Source: Cichorium intybus | Lineage: Eukaryota; Streptophyta; Magnoliopsida; Asterales; Asteraceae | Assembly: GCA_023525715.1 (NCBI GenBank) | Contig: CM042013.1 | Span: forward strand, 72,986,994 to 73,050,993 | Reading direction: 5' to 3' | Length of the DNA stretch: 64,000 bases | In this document: positions 24,739-46,280 of the stretch, one piece after another | How positions within the stretch are numbered: position 1 is the stretch's first letter | How the letters are laid out: each line of letters starts with the position of its first letter | Position numbers and translations under genes: made by a program | The notes under the pieces: generated by a model | Databases searched by the model: none | What the model was told of the DNA's origin: nothing | The model's input: only the letters and a program-made list of their open reading frames with translations

Positions 24739-27700
24739 TTTTTTTGGGTAAAGAGGACGGTACCTCTGGCAAATTTTATTAATAAAAAGAATAAATACAA
24801 TTTAATGCTGGGGACTCCCCACCAAATAAACAACAAAAAGACCTATTGGGACAGGCCCCAATGGTCAACAAGGCAATACTAGGAACCAAAACAGGTTTTG
24901 GAACCAGAGAACATAACAGGAACATAAAAAGCAAACATCCTGCAAAAAAACAAACCATACAAGCAGAGAAATATATAATAGAAAAGATGAGATAGGAGAG
25001 AATAATGGACCACAGTGGAAAATAGGAGATACATCTCTCAACGTTAGGGTAGGGACCATACTCTTTTAGCCAAAATAACATTAGGAGAAGGCTTCATAGA
25101 GAGACTCACCAATCTACAACGGACATCATCAATAATAGTCTTGACAACATCATGATACGATCATCTCTTATTCTAAAAAATCCGGTTATTTCTTTCCTGC
25201 CAAATGTGGTAGATAGCTCCCGCAAGCACAAGTCTTCGGATAATGGACCAAACGGTCTTACCCTTAGTGATGGGCTTGAGGAGATTGATGATATCCGACC
25301 AGCAATTTGTGGGGAAGGAGAGGTTCATAACATGATGAAGATCATACCAAACCATAGAAGGGAAAGAACACTCAAAGAAAAGATGTAGAAGGGAATCAGA
25401 ACAATCACCGTAGAAGGCACAGATAAGGTTGGCGTTAGTCTCCCAGCTTCTGATTTTATCATGGGTCTTGAGTCGATCTTTGAGAGCAACCCAGAGAATG
25501 AAGGCTTGTCTAGGGATATTCTGGGAATACCAAACAAGATGATACCAGTCGACAGGCTGGTCCGAAGGGCGTATAGAGTGCCAGACAGAACGGACCGTAA
25601 AAGGAGAGACCTTACCGTCGCAAGATCTCCAAAGGAGTTTATCAGGAACGGACGTGGAAAGAGAAAGGGGGTTCTGAGAAAGCAGAATGGGATGGGAGTC
25701 CTGCCAGCAATAGGGGCGCACCCAACACCCGTTGAGGACAAGGTCAGCAACATTAGAATCAGGAGTGAAGCCCGCAGTATGGATTTTACGGGCAGATAAG
25801 AACTGAGAGAGGGGACCAGCAGGATGCCAGCTATCGAACCAAGCAGACGTAAAGCAGCCATCACCAACCTTGGAGACAATAAATCCCCTGATCTTACCCC
25901 GCATGTCGAGGATATTGCGCCACGCATAGCCCGTACCGTGCTTCTTGGGGGCATCCCAGAAGTTACGCCCACAGAGGCGGTACGAGTGGATCCACCTGAC
26001 CTAGAGAGAATCCTTATTAGAAAGGAGTCTCCAGGTATGGGAAGCCATAAGGGCAATATTCCAAAAAGCAAGGTTACGAATACCCAGACCACCATGGGTC
26101 TTAGGGAGACATACAGTCTTCCATGAGACTTTGGCTTTACCACACTTCATCTCACCGTTGCACCAGAGGAAACCCCTAGTGAGTTTCTCAATCTCGTTAG
26201 AGATAGATTTAGGAAGAATAAAAACGGAAGCCCAATAAATTTGCATGGAAGAAAGGACAGAGAGGATGAGTTGGAGACGACCGGTAAAAGAGAGAGACTT
26301 GTTCTTCCAGTCGTTAATCCTGCATTTGACTTTATCAACTAGGCCTTTACAGTCCTTGTGGACAAGACGAGTTATGATGAGAGGGACACCAAGGTATCGG
26401 ACAGGGAGAGATCCCTCCGGAAACCTAACAATACGATCAATGGAAGCTCTGGTCCTCTCACCAACATTGCAATATAAGGCTTCACTCTTCGTTTCGTTAG
26501 GGTGGAGCCCAGAGACCCTAGTGAATTCAGCAAGAGAGTCATTTATGACACGAACCGAAGAGCTATCGCCATGACAGAAGAGAAGAAGGTCATCGGCAAA
26601 GTAGAGATGGGTGATACTTTGCTCCTCACATTGCCGATGGAATTTAAAAGAATCGGAGTTAGAGATGTTTCTCTTGATCATAAGGTTAAGCACCTCCATG
26701 ACAAGAGTGAAGAGATAGGGATAGAGGGGGTCACCCTGACGGATGCCCCTTTGACCGTTGAAGAATCCGTGCATATTACCATTGATGCTCACAGAGTAAG
26801 CAGCAGTGGAGACACACGTCATGATCCAGTCAATCATACGAATGGGGAAACCAAACCCAACCAAGATGGTGCGAAGAAAAAACCAGTCAACCGTATCGTA
26901 AGCTTTTTGGATATCGACTTTAAATGCACACCTGGGGGGACCACGATGACAATGATAATCACGCATGAGCTCCTGGACAAGAAGAACATTGTCAGTGATC
27001 AGGCGCCCTGGAATTAAAGCAGACTGGTTTTCATCAACTAGAGAAGAGAGGTGGTTCTTGATACGATCCGCAATGATCTTGCTGATACATTTGTAAACAA
27101 CGTTACAACATGCGATGGGGTGGAAATCAGTGACTTTAGACGAGGAGTCAACCTTTGGGATGAGAGCAAGCACGGTGTTGTTGAGCGACTTAAGGATTTT
27201 ACCAGAAGAGAAGAACTCCTTAACCGCCAAACAAACATCGTGCCCCACGATATCCCAAGCAGACTTGAAGAACTTAACCGAGAAACCATCTGGGCCGGGC
27301 TCTTTATCATCGCCCATCTGGAACAAGATGCACTTAACCTCCTCATCCGTAACAGGAGTAAGCATGGCAGCAGATTGAAGAGGGAGAGCTTATCAGAGAA
27401 GAGGGAACACGGGTCAGGAATAGCAATGGAGGGGTGGGCTATGCCTAAGAAAGTTTGGAAGTGGGAGACGAACATATTGGGGAGGGCATCCCCAGAAATC
27501 CAGCTGCCCTGGGCATCCTGGATGGAGTCGATACGATTGCAAGAATTACGGCTTTTAACAGACTTGTGGAAGAAAGCAGAGTTTTTGTCACCCTCACGAA
27601 GCCAGTCAACCTTAGCCTTCTGTTTCAGGAACCTCTCTTCATCCAGGCAAGCCTCGTTATAAGAGAGAAGGTACCTGCATTGTTCGTCACGGAGAGGCCT

Positions 27701-27843
27701 ATTGAAAGGGTCCCGATCCAGAGCAATCTGAACTCTATCAAGCTCAGTATGAAGAGAGATAACCTTAAAGAAGAGGTTGCCCTAGCTACGCAGCAGCTTA
27801 CGCAATGGCGCTTTCAGATTTTTCAGGTTTTGGAAAACCTTAT
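24739..27843 (-). mobile_element. LINE 2, same family, opposite strand, 5'-truncated
   Basis: The tail is the T run 24739-24745 followed by the same 3' sequence as LINE 1 (TGGCAAATTTTATTAATAAA when read on plus). Similarity to LINE 1 then continues through zf-RVT and RT. It also retains about 200 bp upstream of the RT (27640-27840) that LINE 1 has lost, then stops at about 27843, where a 19-bp tandem repeat starts. No endonuclease or ORF1 is present, as in a typical 5'-truncated insertion. Confidence 0.88.
25173..27840 (-). pseudogene. LINE 2 ORF2: reverse transcriptase and zf-RVT, broken
   Basis: From the 5' side: a linker (ACLDEERFLKQKAKVDWL), then SHFQTFLG, a one-base C loss near 27380 that shifts the frame, then an intact RT block 27365-26001 with EPGPDGF (Glu for the Lys of LINE 1), FHPIACCNVVYK, IPGRLITDN, RQGDPLYPYLF, FADD (about 26590-26601) and YLGVPL. 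A TAG at 26001-26003 replaces the TGG Trp present in LINE 1. The same frame then continues to the zf-RVT domain and stops at 25173. The zf-RVT boundary region is intact here, showing which frame LINE 1 lost. Confidence 0.9.
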
Positions 27844-27881
27844 ACATCTGATGGCCGGGGATACATCTGATGGCCGGGGAT
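27844..27881. repeat. 19-bp direct tandem repeat at the LINE 2 5' edge
   Basis: ACATCTGATGGCCGGGGAT occurs twice in a row (27844-27862, 27863-27881) exactly where LINE similarity ends; possibly a junction product of the insertion. 27882-28030 holds no gene. Confidence 0.85.
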
Positions 27882-28031
27882 ATTGTATAACAAATTGTTC
27901 TGATTGTACTTCAACCAGTTAAACTTGTTAAATATAATATATTATACTATTTTATCCTTCAATGAAATATTTTTATTTTGTATATTTCATCTAAAAACCA
28001 TTTTCTTGTATAAGATTAATTAAATAGATAC

Positions 28032-28067
28032 ATCTCTCTCTATCTCTCTCTCTTTCTCTCTCTCCCT
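28032..28067. repeat. (CT)n microsatellite
   Basis: CT-rich run with a few interruptions just before the (TA)n array. Confidence 0.9.
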
Positions 28068-28068
28068 T

Positions 28069-28072
<4 letters not shown>

Positions 28073-28157
<85 letters not shown>
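28073..28157. repeat. (TA)n array, left border of the 28158 element
   Basis: About 85 bp of TA. Confidence 0.97.

Positions 28158-29767
<1,610 letters not shown>

Positions 29768-29839
<72 letters not shown>
29768..29839. repeat. (TA)n array
   Basis: About 72 bp of TA. Confidence 0.97.
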
Positions 29840-29841
<2 letters not shown>

Positions 29842-30085
29842 AATTAGAGATTTTGTCACATTCTAATAGAATATTACACTTATAATATAAATTCAATTAA
29901 AATATGTACCAGTGGATTTTTTGATTTTTTTTATTTTAAAAAAGAATTGGATACAAAAAGTTACGAAAATTAGTAGATTTTTTTAATTTCTCATTATTTT
30001 TACCAATTTTAATTTTTTGATCTACAAAATGAATGATTAGAATTGTATCTACCCGTCTTACAAAATTTTCGTTGTCTAATTTGAA

Positions 30086-30090
<5 letters not shown>
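29840..30090. other. TA-bounded block
   Basis: 251 bp of AT-rich DNA with no gene and no inverted termini recognised. Confidence 0.5.

Positions 30091-30178
<88 letters not shown>
30091..30178. repeat. (TA)n array
   Basis: 88 bp of TA. Confidence 0.97.
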
Positions 30179-30181
<3 letters not shown>

Positions 30182-30858
30182 TCTTTTTTGTAGCGCCAAT
30201 TGATATAGTGATGGGAAGGTGCATGATTTACACCGTAAATAATTGTTGTTATCATGATCATTGGTATTACTATTATGGCATAATGTGTCTCATATTATTA
30301 AATGGGAGAAAAGAGTAGGTATGAATGATAGTGTCATGGTAGACTAGAAAATTACAAAATATGTTAAGATTTTCATGGCTCCACCTTGATTTTTTATGTT
30401 TCCTATTCCCCCTTTCTTTCCCATGTATCCCCACATTTGGATCAATTTATATTCTCTTGTATCCAATAATCAAATTGAATATTTTCATATTTAATAGTTA
30501 ATTATTCCTATAAAATTTCGGCTTTAAAAGTTAAAGGTATATATTATGTAATGTTGATTTATTTCAGGTCTATGTCAATACTTCAAGTTTGACAGATTAT
30601 TTAACAGATTCAACATTATTGTATTTAATTAATTATGAAAAGCATATGCTAATGTAATGGTAGTAGCTTCTTTTGTCATTTCTTTCCGGTGGATCCCACA
30701 ACAAATTGAAATGATAGGCACAGGCATAGAAAAAGCGCAAAACACTCATAAACACACAGAGAGGACAGTGATGTAAATTTGCTTTCCGGAAAATTAAATT
30801 GCTTTCGTGTTTCAACTTTTTATAGTATTTAATATTATTACTCATGGGTTGCAATTCC
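30179..30858. other. TA-bounded block, no gene seen
   Basis: 680 bp with no plausible reading frame or family resemblance; both sides are (TA)n. Confidence 0.5.

Positions 30859-30949
<91 letters not shown>
30859..30949. repeat. (TA)n array
   Basis: About 91 bp of TA. Confidence 0.97.
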
Positions 30950-33549
<2,600 letters not shown>

Positions 33550-33576
33550 TATATATATATATATATTGATGTAAGT
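33550..33576. repeat. short (TA)n array
   Basis: About 20 bp of TA between two short blocks. Confidence 0.8.
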
Positions 33577-34154
<578 letters not shown>

Positions 34155-34175
34155 GGATTAGGTGTCTAAGCCATG

Positions 34176-34521
34176 TGTCACGGACGCGAGTTCGGCAACA
34201 CTCCTTGCCCGTGCGGCGTCCCGAGGTCCCCCATAAAACCCCAAGACCAGCCTTCCCGTATACGCATGCCAACCGGTTTCGCCCTGCCATGGGCTCATCA
34301 GGGAGGCGGCACTAGCCCCCGACCAGTTGTGTCTAACCCGCTACGGTCCCCTTCACAGTCTTGCCCTCCTGGCCCCGAACGACTCGGCCAGACAGCAGCG
34401 ACTAGACAGAACAACGCCCTTGGTCTAGGTCGCCCCCTTTTGAACCCAATGACAGTATAATCCAGTGGCATGATCTTCCTTTTCTCGGTCTAACACGGTC
34501 ACGGAATTTTAGCCCGTGACA
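34176..34521. mobile_element. GC-rich 346-bp insert with 4-bp duplication (solo LTR/TRIM-like)
   Basis: TGTCACGG at the left and CCGTGACA at the right are exact inverted termini with TG/CA ends. It is flanked by CATG at 34172-34175 and 34522-34525. The 3' LTR of element II has the uninterrupted site (AAGCCATGACTATAATTGG). The base composition is strikingly GC-rich compared with its surroundings. A 95-codon open frame inside has no recognisable protein character. It could be a solo LTR of a small element or a short DNA transposon. Confidence 0.75.
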
Positions 34522-34802
34522 CATGTCTATAATTGGTATATACTTAATTGATAGTAGCAAATTACTTTTGGGTTGCCCTCATAGCTGGCAATTTGACAAA
34601 ATAAGTTTTGGAGAGAGATTGATTTATTATGTGATTAATAAATCAATATAAATAATTTATTAATATATTATGAGGATAATATATTAATTAGAAATAGTAT
34701 TATTTAATTAATAATTAATCAGAAATTAATTGGAATTAATTTTGGGATTAATTTGATTAATTAAAAGTGCAGGGGCTGAATTGTAATTGTTCAATAGTTG
34801 AG

Positions 34803-34804
<2 letters not shown>

Positions 34805-34866
<62 letters not shown>

Positions 34867-34885
34867 GTGTGTGTGTGTGTGTGTA
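34805..34885. repeat. (TA)n-(GT)n tract inside the LTR
   Basis: The same position in the 3' LTR holds the 40047-40180 tract, so this microsatellite belongs to the LTR and is not an insertion boundary. Confidence 0.9.
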
Positions 34886-35333
34886 TGGTGAACGAAAATT
34901 AGGATAATTATATTCATAATTTTCGAATTATATATATATATATATATAAATAAGGGTTTGAATTTAAAGATAAAATGTTTATCCGGTTTGAATTCAAATA
35001 AGGATTATCTGTAAGGCTTATCTGCTAAACCCTTGAGGCTATAAATAGGTAGCCCCAGTACCCCCTAAGAGCCACGAAATTTTTAGGGTTTCTCTCACTC
35101 TCTCTGGTTTTTCTTGTTGCTTGCTTTGGGTGTGAACCATTTGAGGCATGACACTTGTGATGCTCGCTTCCAAAAGATTTAACAAATGTTAGTAATTTTC
35201 TTTTTATCATTTTAGTAAATTTTGAAATACCTATAGGTTTTCGTTATAGATTCAAATAGTGAAAACATAGATCCTATTAGGTTGCATGTGAACTTAAGAG
35301 TTAAGTTTATCTGTTTTGCCTATTTTCCATCAG

Positions 35334-35344
35334 TGGTATCAGAG
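35334..35344 (+). other. primer-binding site, element II
   Basis: TGGTATCAGAG one base after the CA end of the 5' LTR. Confidence 0.85.
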
Positions 35345-38300
35345 TTTTTTGGCTTGTTTTCTGTTTGAATTTGCTATAATTGTTAAACCTTTGGATTAGG
35401 GTTTATTGAAAATAAACTATAATAGTCTTAATTTCATTTTTAGGGTTAGGGTTTCAGAAACCCTAGCCCCTCCCCTTTAATTTTGATTTTCCGTAGGTAT
35501 TTGAGGGTTTTTCTATTTTTGGTAATTATGATCAATTAATAAATGGATAACCCTATACCCTTTTGTTTTTTTCGAAATTAGTCAATAAAGGATAGGATTA
35601 AATTAATTTTATTAATTTGTTGATCCCTATCTGATTTAATTTGTTTAATTAATTGTTAATTAAAAGATAAACATTAAATATATTCAGGTTTAAATTTAAA
35701 TGTTTAATTCGAAAATTTAAATAGATAAACCAAAACATTTTAAAATGTTTAAAATACATCTTATTATTAAAAGTTAATATTTATATGTATAAGAACTGGT
35801 CAGTCAAATCGCTAGTATGCCTTATTCACGAAGCTGATCTATAAAGGGGGTATAAGGAAACTGCCTATAAAATGGCGGTTGAATGGGTGTCCACTCTCAC
35901 CCCCCGCTTCCTTGATTAGTGGAGGGTCGCTAGCAGAACGGATTTGATCAGACAACTTAATCACATTAAAAGTATAATGCTATTAAAGAAAGTACTAGAA
36001 CCATTTTATAAAATTCCCAAAATCTAGTTACTTTAGGAAAAATGTGAAATATATGCTAACCTATGAAGTTGCACATTACACTTTATGAGACATTAGTGGA
36101 GCGTGTATGGTTTATCGGCACACTAATAGGGGCTCATAAAGAGTGGTAATGGGTATCTCATGAATTATCATTATTGATGGAGCGTGTGTGGTTAACCGGC
36201 ACATCAATTTGAGATGATAAATGATATTGAGGTTACCAAGCACATTTGCATGGTTATTCACATCTTCTTAATAAAATTATTGTTACAAGAAATGTATCAC
36301 CCAAAGATCCAATGGATAGGATTTTGGAATTGGTTGACTTAGATTCAAACGAAGAATGCATTTCTTGAACAAATTAACAAAGTCATAAATTTACCTGGAG
36401 ATGTAAAAGACGTTAAGATTGCGAGCAATCGACACTTTAGTGAATTGCTCGAATCTACACAATTAGTTATACTTCATAATATTTGCCAATCAGTATGACA
36501 AATATGACTTCGCTCATTAGGATAAGCGTTTGATTGAAACCTTGAACTGTTCAAGGACTTCAAAGGAAGTATAAAGATCAACATAGTCTGAGTGAAAAAC
36601 ATAAGCTGAGAAAATGTTTCACAGTTCATTCTCTTCCAAGAACATTAATGGCGATAATGTGTCTCAGGGAAGAAGATCGAGCATTGGTTGAAACGGTTCG
36701 ATCCTCGATGTATTCGATACACTTCTAATTAGTTTTCGATAAATTAGATATTCAACCAGTCAGACCGTAAAAGTATACTTCGACCACATCTTAGACTAAC
36801 TAGGTTTAGCTTAGACCGTCTGAAATGTAAAGCAGGGTTCGTCCCACTTGCACATAGGGGTCCATAATCATGTAGCGTTCGTACGAACCTCATGACTGAT
36901 CTGAACCTGATCAACAGTGTCGTTTCATTGGCCATCCCGCAAGTACTTGTGAAAGAAGAGCCCTTTTAGAAAGGATTCACATTCTAAGGAAATAGTGGGA
37001 GCAATAGTAATCCTGAAGAGTTCAAGGATTAGACAAGTGAAAGAACCTCTAGTCATTACTGGGACTTGACTAGGGACCGGATTCCTATTAAACCTAACAT
37101 ACCCTTCTCTTTACGGACCAGTAGTATTAGTCACCGTCATAAGGTGTTATGATCTGGGTGACATACCGGTTAGTGGTAAAACACTAAAGTTGGCTCGGAT
37201 AAGCAATCCTACTACTTGGAAGCATTGGTGAGCTCGGTTGCTGCCAAAATAAGAGAACCTAAGGGCGAAACTCAATATAGGTGATAATCTGTTTGATGTT
37301 ACACCTGGCCTAAGAACCAGTGGAAGTAATTAGATCATCAAAAGAAGACAACATAGATAGAAATGTACCTGCATTCTCAGCAAGAATGGTTCAGTGAGGC
37401 GACACTCAAAGTCATGAGATTGATTTTGAGAGAAACGCTCTCAACGGAACTGAAATAAATATGAAGGAATATCATCTGCTGTAACTGCACTTCGTGAGTC
37501 ATAGCAAGATTGGATAATCTGAAACGCTTTCCGTAAATAGAAAACACTAAGGTTGTGTGTAGACACAACAGAAGGGGTTTAGAACATGCTGATATATCCA
37601 AACAGAAAGGTACATGGTCCCAAGATTCATCTTACGGGGACCTCGCAAGGAAGGACATTCGAATTCTCAAAAATGTGCCAAATGTTTTGGATTTTGTGAA
37701 TAGCCTGAAAGAATCCTATGATTATGTCAGAAGGTTTGGATTTTGGAATCTCAAAATATGCAAAATGGTTTGGATTTTGTGATAGTCCAAAAGGAGCCCT
37801 ATAACTGTGTCAAATCCAGTGGGAGTGTCGTTGTGATCTGTCTATTAATGTATGTCAGTTACTACCACTTCTAGAAAATGTCTCTTATCATTGCAAAGTG
37901 TGATGAGTTGGCATTAAGAGATGATTCGCTGTGAAAAGTCTAGAACAGATACAACATACTTAGGTGGTCACAAGCATCTATAAGATAGATGACATCATCA
38001 GTATAAACCCTGCCAATGTAAGTGTGATCTTGATGAGATTCAAGATGCATGACTTCAGGAAAGGAATTTCTTGACGTTACCGAGTGTAATGAAGTGACAT
38101 GATCTAATAGAAATACGACGTAATCACATTGTTGCCAACATTTTTCAGATAGATGAAATTGTCAGTATAGACCTAGCCATTATGAGTATGATCTTGATAA
38201 AACTCAAGATGCATGAAAGAAAGAGTCTTCTAAAGGAAATAGTTTCTGAAAGTCATGACACAAGGATAATCAGTAATCCATAGGTTCTGAAAAGATTCAG

Positions 38301-39717
38301 AATGGAACAGATCGGATTCCATGAGCTTCTGCAAATTGGATCGATCATAGGTGTCATGGACTTATCCTGATGACTTGATGCTTGGAGCATAGTAAGTTGG
38401 ATTCAGGATACAACCTGACTAAGAATACTAGACGGATTATTTGAGCACACGTGAGAAAATCATTGAGAAATGATTGGGGGAATGTAGTAATAATTTGAAA
38501 GGAGTTTCAAATCTGTAATTATTAACATCAGAATATGGTGCTAAAGGATTTCATGGTTAAAGAGTTTTGTTGGTAATCTGATGGAGTGCGTATGGTTCAC
38601 CGACACATCATAACATCTCGAAATAGTCTTAGGGTGTTGTCATCTGGACTAAAGACCCCGAGAACCATGATACGTCACAGTACACATTACCATTTCCGGA
38701 ATAGAGTTGGGAGAGAGAAAGACAGAATGACATATTGAGATATTATCGGAAGAGTATCTGATTGGATTGTCTGCAATGAAGTGTATCAATGTAAGACATT
38801 TTGGATACATAGAAAGAGTGAAAGGTCATTTTGGGTATATAGACATAGATATAAAACTTGAATTGAAAGTTTAAAAGAAACCAAGAAACACATAACAGTA
38901 TTATGACAGATCCGACTAGGTGATTACCTCGTGGAGACTTGGTAATAAGCAGTAGTAGCTGCCAGTCAGATTTTTATGTTTCGCTTTTGCATGTTTTACT
39001 TCCCGAATAATATGATTATTCAAATATCCACAGTCGTTCATACTTTTGGAAGTAAGTAGTGAATCAAGGTTTTCATGAACTAGATTGTAGATTGTCTAAG
39101 GAGTTAGACACAACAATAAAATTGCTGCAATGTTCATGAGTACTTAGAAATGGAGATTTGAGTATTGGATAAACCCACGCTCAGAGAATTACTTCATGGA
39201 TTAAATCGCGAGTAATTCTGAGACGATAATATCTTATGGTCTTGAAACGGAGACATATGAGTTGAAATTTACAAGTCGGTTGTACATTGATAATGCGTAA
39301 ACGCATCGGTAACTCGATGTCATAAAACGTGTTGTTGTGCGCGGTTTGATGAGTAAAGGATACAAGCATATGAGTCGAAGTTTATTCGTTCCTTTTACCT
39401 TAACGGGAAAAGCGATATCTGTGGGCCCCTCGGTGATTTGGTGTTGACTGAAGTGCTGGCCAGCTGGGACTAAATTTATGTGTTCAATTAGAAGTCTTAT
39501 ATCAGTACAAATCAGAAATCGGGAAACATAGTATCAGACTGAAATTGATTATAATCCATGTCTCAAGTCCGAATGATATCTTGTAGAGTGGAGGATCATA
39601 TGATCACTTATCTTAGGACAGAACTGACTGGGTCAGAGTTCCGCAGCGGCTTTTGAAAGCTATAATTTGTTGATCGATTTAGAACTTATACTGGCAGTTA
39701 TAGTTAAAGACTTATCC
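35345..39717 (+). other. non-coding interior of element II
   Basis: Leader 35345-36260 with two conserved motif copies (36093-36127, 36174-36208) and a third copy at 38581-38611 in the 3' part. The 3' part resembles the reverse complement of 6945-10600 of element I. No frame longer than about 75 codons and none recognisable. Confidence 0.65.
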
Positions 39718-39728
39718 AAGTGGGAGAC

Positions 39729-43969
<4,241 letters not shown>

Positions 43970-44051
<82 letters not shown>
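43970..44051. repeat. (TA)n array
   Basis: About 82 bp of TA between the MITE and element III. Confidence 0.97.
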
Positions 44052-44060
<9 letters not shown>

Positions 44061-44819
44061 AGTGTCTAAGCCATGACTTATAATTGTATTTATCTTGTTA
44101 ATAGAAGTGAAGTCCATTTGAGTTGCCCTCAAAGCTGGAGGATTAATGTATGGTTCAGTAGATAGAGAGGTTGATTTATTAATTGTTTAATAAATCAATA
44201 GAAAATAAATATATGGTTTTTAAATATATTTAAGTGTTAATATATTAATTAGAAACTATAATAATTAATTAAGATTTAATCTAGAATTAATTGGATTTAA
44301 TTTAGTGATTAAATGTATTAATTAAAGGTGTAGGGCTGACTTGTAATTATTCGATATTTGAATAACTGGCAAGCGACAAGCCAGGGGCCAAAAGTGGCGC
44401 CACCCTGGGGATCCCTCTAGGGTTTGGCGAATACCCTCTCAGGGTTTTAGAAGCCTGGTCCAAGTGGCCAGCAGGCTTGACCACTAAGGAGGCTCCTTAG
44501 AGTCTCAACTGTAATCCTTGGAGGCTATAAAAAAAGGCACCTGGTACCTCCTTTTTTGCGCCAACTTGAACCAAAGAATCTCTGCTGAACTGTCTTCTCC
44601 ATTGCTTTTGGTGTGACTTGCATTTGAGGCAGGATTGTTTTGCTGCTAGCTTTAAGAACAAGATTAAGAAAGGTTGGTTATTCTTATTTGATCTTTAGAA
44701 ATTGATTGTTTCCTTTAGGTTTTAGTTTATTATCTTCATAGAAGAAAACATAGATCATATTAGGGTTGCATGTGAACCATAGGAATTTATTTGTTCATTG
44801 ATTGCATAGAAACCCTTGA
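44052..44819 (+). repeat. 5' LTR of element III
   Basis: Starts TATTGGATTAGTGTC (expected TG eroded). TATA-like TATAAAAAA at 44526. It ends CCCTTGA, where the 3' copy has CCCTTCA. Confidence 0.8.
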
Positions 44820-44820
44820 G

Positions 44821-44832
44821 TGGTATCAGAGC
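44821..44832 (+). other. primer-binding site, element III
   Basis: TGGTATCAGAGC directly after the 5' LTR. Confidence 0.88.
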
Positions 44833-45295
44833 TTAGGCTTGTTTTCTTGTGAATTGATATAAACTGCATGAATGATTCTTACCTTGAGGTGTTTTGCGAA
44901 AACTCCTCTTAGAGAGGCTTCTTGGTCGACGGTTTGGCTAGGGTTTCCTAACCCTAGCCGCCATGCCCTATAGTCCCCTCCTTATTGCTTGCCTTAAAAG
45001 TATGTTGTTATTTTTGGTAATTGGATTAATTAAATAAGTAGAACTCTTTTACCTGGCTTGTAATTTTCGATCACTATAGGGGCCAAGATAGAAAAATTAA
45101 TTTGATTAATTTCATAAAATCTATCTTAGATTTAATTTGTTTAATTAATTGTTAATTAAAAGATCAATTAAATCAGCTTAAAGAATTAATTTAAATTTTC
45201 AAAAATCAGTTTAAAATTTGCGAAAACTAGAATTAAATTAGTTCTAAAATATTTTAATAAGATTAAAATATATCTTATATATTTATGATTAAAAG

Positions 45296-45439
<144 letters not shown>

Positions 45440-46144
45440 AAAATTGGTTAGTCTTACCGTTAGTAGGCCTCATTCACAAAACTGTCCTCTAAAGAGGGTA
45501 TAAGGTGACTGCCTATAAAATGGTAGTCTAATGGGTATCTACCCTTACCCACCGCTCTCCTGCTAGTCGAGTGTCGTTAGCGAACGGGTTTGATAGAACT
45601 GCTAAGCCTCTTAAAAGTATAATGCTTTAATTGAAAGTACTAGAACTTTAAACAAAACCCAATCTAGTTACTTTAGGTTCAAAAATGTGAATTGGTGCTA
45701 TTCCATGAAATTGCACATTGCATTTTGTGGAACGTTGGTGGAGCGTGTATGGTTTACCGGCACGCCAACTGGGGTCCGCAAAGAGTCGTAATGGGTTTCT
45801 CGATTTTGTCATTATTGACGGAGCGTGTGTGGTCAACCGGCACGTTAATTAGAGATGACAATTGACTTCGAGAGTACCGAGCGAATTTTCATGGTTATTC
45901 ACACCCGGTTTGTGATCCTCGGTATCCCAGTTACAAACAGCGGGGCATTCCCGAGATTAAAACATGCTATCAAACAGTTCGGTAAATCTCAATGAAACTT
46001 GGAATTCCATCATAATAAGATTATTTTCCGCGGTGGAATTGGCTGAATCGTCATTCGCCTACCTTATAAAATTTTCAATAAAGATTATGGCATCCCTATT
46101 CGATATTGTAGATTGTTATTGTAGGATCCTAGCCTTATATTTAG

Positions 46145-46280
46145 AGTTGAGCGTTATTTGAATTAAACCGCGAAACCGCCCGAACCGAACCTTAAACGGT
46201 TTGCGGGTTCGGGTTAAACGGTTTGTGGTTCGGTTAGCGGGTTAATTGACTTTCTTAAACGGTTTGCGGTTCGGTTAGTG
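46145..46280. repeat. AACCG/CGGTT-rich fragment
   Basis: Repeated GGTTTGCGGTTCGGTTA and AAACCGCGAAACCG words, as in the ends of some plant hAT MITEs, but no paired termini or duplication were read. Confidence 0.35.

Noticed and set aside
34173..34460. 95-codon frame in the GC-rich insert
   Set aside because: High GC suppresses stops; the composition is irregular and the frame starts at the element boundary. No recognisable domain.
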